Origin: Desulfobacula sp.
GTDB lineage: Bacteria; Desulfobacterota; Desulfobacteria; Desulfobacterales; Desulfobacteraceae
Assembly: GCF_021107415.1 (NCBI RefSeq)
Contig: NZ_JAIOSW010000441.1
Span: 1 to 14,092, forward strand
DNA: 14,092 nt
Direction: 5' to 3'
Shown one piece after another: positions 1 to 6,315 of the stretch. Below the pieces are notes generated by a model. That model was not told the origin of the DNA and did not search any database. It worked only from the letters and a program-made list of their open reading frames with translations. A program made the position numbers and the translations under genes. Each line of letters begins with the position of its first letter. Positions within the stretch are counted from its first letter, which is position 1.

Positions 1-454
1 ACAGAAAATGAATCAGGAAACCATGGCGCTTTATAAAACATATAAAGTAAATCCGGCAAGCGGGTGTTTGCCGTTACTGGTTCAAATGCCTATTTTCTTT
101 GCGCTGTACAGGATGCTTTACCAGGCTATTGAGCTGAGGCATGCACCATTTGTCGGATGGATATCCGATTTATCCGCCCCGGACAGACTGTTTGATTTTA
201 ATTTTGCAATTCCAATGATGCAGGCACCCCATGGCATACCCATGTTGACGCTTTTAATGGGAGCATCCTTCTTATTGCAGCAGAAAATGACTCCGACTGC
301 AGGAGATCCCATGCAGGCCAAAATGATGATGTTGATGCCGATATTTATGACGGTTTTATTTATTAATTTCCCGGCAGGATTGGTTCTGTATATGTTTGTG
401 AATAATCTTATATCCATGGGACAGCAGTATTATATTCAAAAGAAATTTTCGTAA
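1..454 (+). CDS. yidC: YidC/Oxa1 membrane protein insertase, C-terminal part (5' end outside window)
   Basis: Inner-membrane insertase that helps membrane proteins fold and insert, alone or with SecYEG. Only the last ~150 residues are present; the frame is open from base 2, so the ATG at 8 is an internal Met and not the start. The visible part is the conserved Oxa1-type core: an amphipathic stretch ([20 protein letters not shown]), then hydrophobic segments around [27 protein letters not shown] and [27 protein letters not shown], ending in a short basic tail (QKKFS). The MPIFMT...FPAGL..Y pattern is characteristic of bacterial YidC. It is followed after 12 nt by jag, the usual partner gene, with a good GGAGG ribosome site, so the two are probably co-transcribed. 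Confidence 0.96.
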   Translation, partial: QKMNQETMALYKTYKVNPASGCLPLLVQMPIFFALYRMLYQAIELRHAPFVGWISDLSAPDRLFDFNFAIPMMQAPHGIPMLTLLMGASFLLQQKMTPTAGDPMQAKMMMLMPIFMTVLFINFPAGLVLYMFVNNLISMGQQYYIQKKFS

Positions 455-466
455 ATAGGAGGTAAT

Positions 467-1297
467 ATGGAACAAACCCAGGAATTTAGCGGAAAAGATG
501 TTGATATCGCTATAAAAAATGCCTGTGTAGCATTAACGCTTTCAAAAGATGAATTGGAATATAAAATAATTTCAGAAGGTGCTTCAGGAATTTTTGGAAT
601 TGTTGGCAGAAGAGATGCCAAAATCAAAGTTGTTCTTCCTGATAATGACATAGCATCAGAAACAGAACTGGAGGGGATTAAGTCCATTGTGGATGAGGCC
701 TTTGGTGAAGAAACAAGACTGGAAGAACCCAAAAAGGAAGAATCCAAAAAGGAAGAATCCCCAATAAAGGAAGTCAAGTCCTTTGAAGCACCCGAGCCGG
801 TTGATGTATCTGAAGACTCTATTGCTCTTGGCAGCGAAGCATTACAGAGAATGGCAGACCTGATCACGGATGATGCCAAGGTAAGTGCCCAAACCCAGAC
901 TGACAGGCTGACCCTAAGCATTGAAGGGGGTAATACCGGTATCCTGATTGGCAGAAAGGGGCAGACCCTTGATGCCATGCAGTTCTTAACCGATAAAATT
1001 ATCAACAGAAAGAGTGAAGCCAGGGTCAGGGTCAAGGTAGATATCGAAGGATATATGGAAACCCGTAAATCCAATCTTAGACATCTGGCATATAAAATGG
1101 CGGACAAGGCCAAAAAGACAGGGCGCCCTGCAACCATCAACCAGATGAGCGCACAGGACAGGCGCATCGTGCATCTGGCATTAAAAGATGACAATAAAGT
1201 CCGAACCCAGAGTATGGGTGACGGGTATTACAGAAGACTTGTGATTTTCCCCAAAAAGAAAAATTCCTTTAGAGGGAAACGACGGTTGAGAAGATAG
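467..1297 (+). CDS. jag: Jag/KhpB family RNA-binding protein (Jag_N-KH-R3H)
   Basis: RNA-binding protein of the SpoIIIJ-associated (Jag/KhpB) family, usually encoded next to yidC and linked in other bacteria to envelope growth and post-transcriptional control. The 276 residues show the full order: a Jag_N domain at about 5-56 (GIFGIVGRRDAKIKV), an acidic/Lys-rich linker at about 60-120 containing a KKEES repeat, a KH domain at about 125-193 with the GxxG-type loop IGRKGQ at 161-166, and an R3H domain at about 200-263 with the RxxxH signature (R232, H236) and the YYRRLVIFPKK ending. The tail is very basic (RGKRRLRR). Start is the ATG after AGGAGGT at 456-462. It lies between yidC and mnmE, the conserved order, and is probably in the same transcript. 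Confidence 0.95.
   Translation: MEQTQEFSGKDVDIAIKNACVALTLSKDELEYKIISEGASGIFGIVGRRDAKIKVVLPDNDIASETELEGIKSIVDEAFGEETRLEEPKKEESKKEESPIKEVKSFEAPEPVDVSEDSIALGSEALQRMADLITDDAKVSAQTQTDRLTLSIEGGNTGILIGRKGQTLDAMQFLTDKIINRKSEARVRVKVDIEGYMETRKSNLRHLAYKMADKAKKTGRPATINQMSAQDRRIVHLALKDDNKVRTQSMGDGYYRRLVIFPKKKNSFRGKRRLRR
729..758 (+). repeat. Two perfect 15-bp tandem copies inside the jag linker
   Basis: The unit CCAAAAAGGAAGAAT occurs twice head to tail (729-743 and 744-758), followed by CC. It encodes the repeated KKEES segment of the flexible linker between Jag_N and KH. The length is a multiple of three, so copy number changes would keep the frame. Seen directly; no function is claimed. Confidence 0.85.
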
Positions 1298-1303
1298 AGC
1301 ACC

Positions 1304-2692
1304 ATGGATGATACAATTGCCGCAATAGCAACTCCCTTTGGAAGTGGCGGTATCGGTGTCATACGGATCTCAGGGCCAAAGGCCTTTGATATAGCATCAA
1401 CGCTTTTTTCAAGAAGAAAAAACAGGTCTGAAGGTTTTACAGGTTTAGAATCTCATAGAGTCTATGACGGATATATTTTTGATAGTAAAAACAGGGATAT
1501 CAGAGACGAGGTGTTACTGATTCCCATGAAGGGACCTTGTTCTTATACGGCAGAGGATGTCGTGGAAATTCAAGCCCACGCCGGCCCCATTGTATTGAGA
1601 ACTATCTTAGATGAGATCCTTACGCAGGGGGCAAGGCTTTCTGAACCCGGAGAATTTACAAAACGCGCTTTTTTAAACCAGAGAATTGATCTGACCCAGG
1701 CCGAAGCTGTTGCAGATATCATTAATGCAAAATCTGTAAGCGCTTTGAAATTTGCAGCATCTCAGAACCTTGGTGCATTAAAAAGGCAAATTCAGGAATT
1801 AAGGGAAAAACTGATTCAATTTTTAGCTTTGATTGAAGTGAATATTGATTTTCCGGATGATGTTGAACCCTTTGAACCGTCCCAAACAGAGATAGAGCTG
1901 GTTGATGATGTGCTTGAAAAGTGCCGGGAGTTTATCCGGCAGCATGAGGATGCCTGTTTTTTAAAGGAGGGTATTCGGATCACCATCTGCGGTGCTCCCA
2001 ATGTAGGAAAGTCAAGCCTGATGAACCGGCTGCTTGAACAGGATCGCTCTATTGTAACCGCTATCCCCGGAACCACAAGAGATCCCATTGAAGAAGGCCT
2101 GAATATCGAGGGCATACCGTTTGTGATTATAGATACGGCAGGAATTCATCAGACCGATGATCTTGTGGAGATTATCGGTATTGAAAAGGCCAAAGACCAT
2201 ATAACCGCTGCCGATCTTGTGCTGTTCCTGAAAGAGCCGGGAACGCATTTTACTGACAGGGAATTTGAAAAAGTGGTGTCCGTGGAAAATCAATTGGGCA
2301 AAAAAGTTATTTTTGTGATTAATAAAATTGATCTTAATGAAGGTAATCTGCCCGAACTTTCAGAAAAATATCAGCACATCCCGAAAATTGAAATCTCAGC
2401 CCTCTTAAATAAAGGAATAATAGAGCTAAAACAAAAAATAGTAAATATCTGTATTGCCCGGCTGGATATGGGAAAATCATCTGTTATTCCAAATTTAAGG
2501 CATAAAAAAGCCCTTGAACAGGCTGTTGAGAATCTTATGTTTGTAAAAACAGGGTTGAAGCAAAGCCAGGAAGAAGAAATATTGGCAATTGATATTAAAA
2601 ATAGTATTGATTCTCTTGGAACAATTACAGGAGAAACCGCCTCTTTAGATATATTGGACAGTATTTTTAATAATTTTTGTATTGGCAAATAA
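1304..2692 (+). CDS. mnmE: tRNA uridine-5-carboxymethylaminomethyl(34) synthesis GTPase MnmE
   Basis: GTPase that with MnmG modifies the wobble uridine (U34) of certain tRNAs. At 462 residues it has the family's normal length and is complete. Visible in order: the N-terminal formyl-THF-binding domain (start TIAAIATPFGSGGIGVIRISG; PGEFTKRAFLNQRIDLTQAEAVADI at about 115-139), a helical domain, the inserted G domain with G1 GAPNVGKSS (230-238), G2 GTTRDP (256-261), G3 DTAG (277-280) and G4 NKID (340-343), and the C-terminal FCIGK motif with the conserved Cys459. The start ATG lies 6 nt after the jag stop. A strong Shine-Dalgarno is not obvious, which fits translational coupling to jag. Confidence 0.97.
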   Translation: MDDTIAAIATPFGSGGIGVIRISGPKAFDIASTLFSRRKNRSEGFTGLESHRVYDGYIFDSKNRDIRDEVLLIPMKGPCSYTAEDVVEIQAHAGPIVLRTILDEILTQGARLSEPGEFTKRAFLNQRIDLTQAEAVADIINAKSVSALKFAASQNLGALKRQIQELREKLIQFLALIEVNIDFPDDVEPFEPSQTEIELVDDVLEKCREFIRQHEDACFLKEGIRITICGAPNVGKSSLMNRLLEQDRSIVTAIPGTTRDPIEEGLNIEGIPFVIIDTAGIHQTDDLVEIIGIEKAKDHITAADLVLFLKEPGTHFTDREFEKVVSVENQLGKKVIFVINKIDLNEGNLPELSEKYQHIPKIEISALLNKGIIELKQKIVNICIARLDMGKSSVIPNLRHKKALEQAVENLMFVKTGLKQSQEEEILAIDIKNSIDSLGTITGETASLDILDSIFNNFCIGK

Positions 2693-2720
2693 AGCCTGCC
2701 CGAAATAAAGGATAAACATT

Positions 2721-3377
2721 ATGACATTAGATTTAAGAGAACACTTTGTAAAGTATGAAGCATTGGTCCAAATAGTGGATGCAGTGTTTAACCGAGTAAA
2801 AAAAGAATTTCCCAAAGAAGTGTTCTGCCGGGAAAAATGCAGTGACTGCTGTTATGCGATTTTTGATCTGACACTCATAGAAGCGCTTTATTTAAAAAAT
2901 AAATTTCTGGAAACGATTACAGGCAAAGAGAAAAACGATCTCCTTGAAATTGCCGGCAAAACAGACAGAGCCCTGGTAAAGATGAAGCGCGACGCTTTTA
3001 AAAAAGTTAAAAAAGGTGCAGACGAACTGGAGATTGTCGGTGAAATGTCCCAGGAGAGAGTCAGATGCCCCCTTTTGGGTGAAGACAATCTCTGTGTTAT
3101 GTATGAACACCGGCCGATTACCTGCAGGGTTTATGGTATCCCCACATCTACAGCCGGTGTCAGTCATATCTGCGGTCGAACAAATTTTAAACAGGGTGAA
3201 GCTTATCCGACATTGAATATGGATAAAATTTATACCCAGTTGCAGCTTCTTTCCGCCCAATTGGTGAAAGATATTAATTCTGAAAAAATAAGAATGCATG
3301 AAATGTTGATTCCTGTTTCAATGGTCATGGTTACAGATTTTAATGAAGAGTATCTTGGAGTCAGAAAAGATGGATGA
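2721..3377 (+). CDS. YkgJ-type cysteine-cluster protein
   Basis: Probable metal-binding protein of the YkgJ / zinc- or iron-chelating CxxCxxCC-like family, whose biochemical role is poorly defined. The 218-residue protein has an N-terminal cluster C36-x3-C40-x2-C43-C44 and a second group C116, C125, C135, C151 in the context RCPLL...LCVMYEHRPITCRVYGIP, the typical family pattern (the R-P-xx-C-R-xx-G element is diagnostic). Eight cysteines would suit a metal or Fe-S site; which metal cannot be told. No signal peptide or membrane segment is seen. Start ATG is preceded by AAAGGA. It follows mnmE by 28 nt and its stop overlaps the next gene's likely start, so it belongs to the same run of genes. 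Confidence 0.85.
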   Translation: MTLDLREHFVKYEALVQIVDAVFNRVKKEFPKEVFCREKCSDCCYAIFDLTLIEALYLKNKFLETITGKEKNDLLEIAGKTDRALVKMKRDAFKKVKKGADELEIVGEMSQERVRCPLLGEDNLCVMYEHRPITCRVYGIPTSTAGVSHICGRTNFKQGEAYPTLNMDKIYTQLQLLSAQLVKDINSEKIRMHEMLIPVSMVMVTDFNEEYLGVRKDG

Positions 3378-3723
3378 TTTTACCCCCGAACAAATTGAAG
3401 AAAAGAAAAAAATGATTTTTGATGCCATGGGCAAAAGAGGACAAAAACAAATTCTCAAAAAAGGCTATGAAGACTGGAACCCGTTCCAGGAGCCCAAAGA
3501 CCCCATAGATATCAGAAAAGATAAAACCAAGCGAACCTCCCAGATGCTAATCAGGGAATTCCTTTCTATGATTGATCATGATGAATATTCCAACTCCTTT
3601 GCCCAGGGAGCCTTTGAAATGTGTCTGGGCATTATCAATAATGATGAAAAGATCAGAGGGATGTTTGAGTTTGCCTGCTTTTATGCAGAACTCTTAAAAA
3701 AAGAAGGATATGATTCCCCCTGA
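3370..3723 (+). CDS. Unknown 117-aa protein coupled to the YkgJ-type gene
   Basis: I do not recognise a family. The frame is also open from an ATG at 3343, but I chose the ATG at 3370 because GGAG at 3355-3358 sits at a workable distance and this gives an 8-nt overlap with the upstream stop, a usual coupled arrangement. The product is soluble, highly charged at the N-terminal half (EQIEEKKK, GKRGQKQILKKGYEDWNPFQEPKDP) and more hydrophobic and helical at the C-terminal half (FAQGAFEMCLGIINNDEKIRGMFEFACFYAELLKKEG). No signal peptide, membrane helix or catalytic motif is evident. Its stop overlaps the next gene by 14 nt. Being sandwiched between a cysteine-cluster protein and a PrmA-like methyltransferase suggests it works with one of them; that is inference only. 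Confidence 0.75.
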   Translation: MDDFTPEQIEEKKKMIFDAMGKRGQKQILKKGYEDWNPFQEPKDPIDIRKDKTKRTSQMLIREFLSMIDHDEYSNSFAQGAFEMCLGIINNDEKIRGMFEFACFYAELLKKEGYDSP

Positions 3724-4606
3724 CATAAAAATGGATATGAAAATGGCCATGAAAGCGGATAAAGAAGATGTTTTAAATATTCTTTTCCAATCTGATGTTA
3801 AACTGACGGCTCAGGCCTTTATCAAAGCAATAAAAGCGCAATTTTCAATTTCAATTTTTGAAGCTAAAAAAATATTGCAGCAGCTCATTGATGAGCAGGA
3901 ACTGTCCTATCATTATCTTTACGGGTCCACTTATGTGGAAAAAAGTTTTTTAAGGCCCGTCTCTATTACAAAGAATTTTATTCTCACGCCCCCGGGATTT
4001 CAAGCTCGACCAGATAAAAACGAAATCGGTCAAAACGATATTGATCAACATAGTATCGATTCTAATAATATAGAATTGATTATTGAACAGGGGATCTCTT
4101 TTGGGTCCGGACAGCATCCTACTACACAGTTATGTCTTGCCGCCATTGATTTTTGTTTTTTTGAAAAACAGATGATGGATTCCAAAACAAGTTTACCAGG
4201 CGCTGACATTGGAACCGGTTCAGGTGTGCTGGCAATGGCCATGTGTTTAGCAGGCCTTACATCATGTAACGCCCATGAAATTGATCCGGTTTCCATTAAT
4301 GAAGCCAAAAAAAATGTAGCGCTGAACCATCTTACAAAAAGAATTAAAGTGATTGAAGACTATATGAAAGAAAGCAAAAATGCATTTTCAATCATTTCTG
4401 CCAATTTAAGATTTCCCACACTGACAACATTGTCTGATATGATTTATGCAAGCTTAATAGAAAATGGTAGTGCCATTATATCCGGTGTCAGGGAATGGGA
4501 AAAGGACCAACTTGTCACTCTTTATTCTGAAAAAGGATTTGAGCTTATCTGGCAACAGGATGAGAAAAAATGGTCCGGCTTTGTGCTGGTAAAAAAAGTA
4601 TGGTAA
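3710..4606 (+). CDS. PrmA-like SAM-dependent methyltransferase with atypical N-terminus
   Basis: Class I methyltransferase resembling ribosomal protein L11 methyltransferase (PrmA). The catalytic half at about 125-298 has the PrmA-type loop GISFGSGQHPTT (128-139), SAM motif I DIGTGSG (166-172), motif II with acidic residues HEIDP (189-193), and SANLRFPTL (230-238) where PrmA has its ANxxxxPL-like motif. The C-terminus W-SGFVLVKK also fits. The first ~95 residues do not look like the normal PrmA L11-binding domain; they read as a small helical, possibly winged-helix module (AQAFIKAIKAQF...EAKKILQQLIDEQELSYHY), followed by a polar linker rich in N, D, I and Q at 104-122. The substrate may therefore differ from L11. 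The start is uncertain: ATG 3710 is almost touching GAAGGA (3703-3708), and ATGs at 3731 and 3737 lack a site. Confidence 0.8.
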   Translation: MIPPDIKMDMKMAMKADKEDVLNILFQSDVKLTAQAFIKAIKAQFSISIFEAKKILQQLIDEQELSYHYLYGSTYVEKSFLRPVSITKNFILTPPGFQARPDKNEIGQNDIDQHSIDSNNIELIIEQGISFGSGQHPTTQLCLAAIDFCFFEKQMMDSKTSLPGADIGTGSGVLAMAMCLAGLTSCNAHEIDPVSINEAKKNVALNHLTKRIKVIEDYMKESKNAFSIISANLRFPTLTTLSDMIYASLIENGSAIISGVREWEKDQLVTLYSEKGFELIWQQDEKKWSGFVLVKKVW

Positions 4607-4615
4607 ATATGCCCT

Positions 4616-5227
4616 ATGATAAAAGCTGTTATAAGAATTTTAGTTATTTTTCTGTTAAGCATCCTTTTTTATGGGAATATTTATTTCTGGACCGATGAAA
4701 ACGGAATCAAACATTTTACCAATATAACACCGCCTTTGAATGAAACGGTTGAAGAATCTAAAGAAAGTAATGCTGTTTTTGAAAATCAGTTATTTAGGGT
4801 GTTGAAAGTATTTGACGGGGACACCATAAAAGTCACCGGGTTTGATTTGACATTTAAAATACGGCTTGTGGGAATTGATTCTCCTGAAATTGGATTTAAA
4901 GGTCAAAAAAGCCAGCCTTTCAGCCAAAAGGCAAAACAGCATTTAGCAGGCTTAGTGGATAACAAAAAGGTTGCAATTAATAGTTACGGCACAGGAGCTT
5001 ATAACAGGCAGTTGGCAGAAGTCTTTGTTAATAATAAAAATATTAATATAGAAATGATAAGAGCAGGCCTGGCCGAGGTATATACAGGCAGGCGGCCTAA
5101 AAAGCTTGATTCACAGATCTATTTAAAAGAAGAATTAAGAGCCAGGAGAGCCCAAAAAGGGATGTGGATACAGGGTAGCTCTTACAAGAGTCCACGGCAA
5201 TGGAGAAAAGAGCATCCAAGAAAATAA
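4616..5227 (+). CDS. Exported or membrane-anchored SNase-family nuclease with DUF4124-like N-terminus
   Basis: Probable Ca-dependent staphylococcal-nuclease-type DNA/RNA endonuclease acting outside the cytoplasm. The 203 residues begin with a signal peptide or anchor (MIKAVIRILVIFLLSILFYG, no lipobox). Next is a DUF4124-like stretch at about 22-40 (YFWTDENGIKHFTNITPP, matching the family's Y-x-W-x-D-x-x-G pattern), then the SNase OB-fold at about 58-185. Catalytic residues of staphylococcal nuclease are all matched: DGDT (D67, D69), R83, D88 and E91 in IRLVGIDSPE, and R131 in YNRQLAEVF. It starts 9 nt after the PrmA-like stop without a clear Shine-Dalgarno, so it is probably read through from upstream. 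The basic C-terminus (RQWRKEHPRK) is compatible with nucleic acid contact. Confidence 0.88.
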   Translation: MIKAVIRILVIFLLSILFYGNIYFWTDENGIKHFTNITPPLNETVEESKESNAVFENQLFRVLKVFDGDTIKVTGFDLTFKIRLVGIDSPEIGFKGQKSQPFSQKAKQHLAGLVDNKKVAINSYGTGAYNRQLAEVFVNNKNINIEMIRAGLAEVYTGRRPKKLDSQIYLKEELRARRAQKGMWIQGSSYKSPRQWRKEHPRK

Positions 5228-5251
5228 TTTTAGGCTTGCCAAGCTCTTTTT
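5206..5251 (+). terminator. Possible intrinsic terminator at the end of the nuclease gene
   Basis: AAAAGAGC (5206-5213) and GCTCTTTT (5243-5250) are perfect inverted arms followed by another T. The nuclease stop codon lies in the 29-nt loop, and a smaller GCTT/AAGC stem can form inside. The stem has only three G/C pairs, so this is a weak candidate for ending the long left-hand transcript. Confidence 0.35.
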
Positions 5252-5264
5252 AAGTGTTTATTCT
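5236..5264 (+). promoter_or_regulatory. Sigma-70-like promoter candidate for the 81-aa gene
   Basis: TTGCCA (5236-5241), a 17-nt spacer and TATTCT (5259-5264) match the sigma-70 consensus at 5 of 6 and 4 of 6 positions. It would give an AU-rich leader of about 85 nt before the ATG at 5356. The region is AT-rich, so a chance match is possible. Confidence 0.4.
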
Positions 5265-5355
5265 CTTCTTATGTAAAGAATGTCACTTTTTAGAGCAATT
5301 TTAAAAGTGTATTTTTTTAAAACTTTTTTTAACTATTATAAAGGAGCCAGCACTT

Positions 5356-5601
5356 ATGAAAGACAGAGCACTGAGACGGCACCAGGATTTAAAAGCAAAA
5401 AGAAAAAGTCAAAAAGCTTATAATAGTTGCATTTCAGATTTACCTCAATCCGAAAAGCAAGAGTTGGAAAATAATGTTGAAAAATTAAAAAAAGTTTGTG
5501 TATTAAGCCAGTTTGATGAACATTCCCAAAAGGCTACCAAAAAAACACTTCAGGAAATGAAACATGATATTTCCATGGAAGAACAACTATCGCTTAGCTA
5601 A
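5356..5601 (+). CDS. Small Lys-rich orphan protein (81 aa)
   Basis: I do not recognise this protein. Reality as a gene is supported by AAAGGAG about 10 nt before the ATG, a promoter candidate upstream and a strong intrinsic terminator 23 nt after the stop, making it a self-contained monocistronic unit. The product is small, very basic at the N-terminus (KDRALRRHQDLKAKRKSQKAY), and probably helical throughout, with a central E/K-rich stretch (SEKQELENNVEKLKKVCVL) that could form a short coiled coil. It has two cysteines (in NSCIS and KKVCVL), no signal peptide and no membrane segment. The basic N-terminus could mean nucleic-acid or ribosome contact, but nothing more can be said from sequence. 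Confidence 0.7.
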   Translation: MKDRALRRHQDLKAKRKSQKAYNSCISDLPQSEKQELENNVEKLKKVCVLSQFDEHSQKATKKTLQEMKHDISMEEQLSLS

Positions 5602-5623
5602 CCAGAACAATATTTTAATGGAA

Positions 5624-5670
5624 AGCCTCATTAGGGTTTGAAGTACCTTCACCCGATGAGGCTTTTTTTT
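5624..5670 (+). terminator. Strong rho-independent terminator
   Basis: An outer perfect stem AGCCTCAT (5624-5631) / ATGAGGCT (5656-5663) contains a middle stem GGGT/ACCC (5634-5637 and 5651-5654) and an inner stem GAAG/CTTC (5640-5643 and 5647-5650) with a TAC loop. It is followed by eight T (5663-5670). It ends transcription of the 81-aa gene. Read from the minus strand it has only a weak T-tract, so it may help little for the convergent ssb gene. Confidence 0.92.
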
Positions 5671-5678
5671 GTACGATA

Positions 5679-6158
5679 TTAAAAGGGTATATCATCGTCC
5701 GGAATTGGTTCCTGGCCACCTGTCATGCCCGGGCTTGTCGTTCCCTGGAATTGATTGTTGGATCCGGAATCGGCTTGCTGGTTGCCGCCACCACCCTGAT
5801 ATCCGCCTCCGCCGCCTTGGGCATCCTGTTTTCCGCCAAGAAACTGGAAGTTGGTTACCACGATTTTTGTAGGATAATGAGTTTGGCCGTCTTTTTCATA
5901 GCTTGTTGTTTGAAGTTTTCCCTCAATATAAACCTCTCTGCCTTTTGACAGGTATTTTTCGCAGGTTTCCGCCTGCCTGCCAAATACGACAATGTTATGC
6001 CATTCTGTTTTTTCCTGCCGATCTCCGGTATTTTTATCTGTCCAATATTCACTGGTTGCAATGGAGAAATTCACCACTGCCAGACCTTGCTGGGAATACC
6101 TGATTTCAGGATCCCTTCCAAGTCTTCCAATCAGCATCACTTTGTTTAAACTTGCCAT
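5679..6158 (-). CDS. ssb: Single-stranded DNA-binding protein SSB
   Basis: Binds single-stranded DNA during replication, repair and recombination and recruits partners through its C-terminal tip. The frame is open further upstream, but the ATG at 6158 (MASLNKVMLIGRLG) is the start: it has AAAAGGAG at 6166-6173 and matches the family's N-terminus. The 159 residues comprise the OB fold at about 1-108 (GRDPEIRY, VVNFSIATSEYW, EWHNIVVFGRQAETCEKYLSKGREVYIEGKL), a Gly/Gln-rich disordered linker (GGGGGYQGGGGNQQ) and the acidic tip DDDIPF that interacts with partner proteins. Length and layout are normal. It stands alone, not beside rpsF/rpsR, and is divergent from the TrmB-like gene. Confidence 0.97.
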   Translation of the reverse strand: MASLNKVMLIGRLGRDPEIRYSQQGLAVVNFSIATSEYWTDKNTGDRQEKTEWHNIVVFGRQAETCEKYLSKGREVYIEGKLQTTSYEKDGQTHYPTKIVVTNFQFLGGKQDAQGGGGGYQGGGGNQQADSGSNNQFQGTTSPGMTGGQEPIPDDDIPF

Positions 6159-6207
6159 GTATACACTCCTTTTTAGGGTAAATTTAAAGATGTTTATTTT
6201 TTTAAAA

Positions 6208-6236
6208 TATTTACCTGATTCAAAACCCGGTGTCAA
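6208..6236 (-). promoter_or_regulatory. Promoter candidate for ssb
   Basis: On the minus strand TTGACA (6236-6231) is followed after 17 nt by TAAATA (6213-6208). The -35 is a perfect consensus and the -10 is moderate. It would give a leader of about 45 nt to the ssb start, which is well placed. Confidence 0.6.
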
Positions 6237-6254
6237 AGAGATATTTTTTTAATA

Positions 6255-6283
6255 TTGACAATCTTTGGGTTTAGGCTTATGTT
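6255..6283 (+). promoter_or_regulatory. Promoter candidate for the TrmB-like regulator operon
   Basis: TTGACA (6255-6260), a 17-nt spacer and TATGTT (6278-6283) form a good sigma-70-type promoter. The -10 overlaps the left arm of the inverted repeat at 6281-6300, so a protein bound there would block the promoter. It is divergent from the ssb promoter, with the two -35 elements about 18 nt apart. Confidence 0.65.
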
Positions 6284-6300
6284 GCTATTAAGGTAGCAAC
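6281..6300 (+). promoter_or_regulatory. Perfect inverted repeat, probable operator
   Basis: GTTGCTA (6281-6287) and TAGCAAC (6294-6300) are perfect complementary arms around a 6-nt spacer (TTAAGG). The element starts in the -10 region and covers the expected transcription start, 15 nt before the regulator's ATG. TrmB-type regulators bind palindromes of similar size, so autoregulation is a reasonable inference. I saw no second copy in the window. Confidence 0.6.
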
Positions 6301-6315
6301 GTTTTGGAGAGAAAA

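Noticed and set aside
436..1194. 252-aa Ser/Leu-rich open frame on the minus strand opposite jag
   Set aside because: The Ser/Leu/Ile-rich composition is what antisense reading of a Lys/Glu-rich gene gives; jag on the plus strand has three complete domains.
5334..5339. TATTAT as a -10 element close to the 81-aa gene
   Set aside because: No -35 element is present at a suitable distance and the transcript would start inside the ribosome-binding site.
6304..6315. TTG start adding four residues to the TrmB-like protein
   Set aside because: It would overlap the GGAGAG ribosome site that correctly serves the ATG at 6316.
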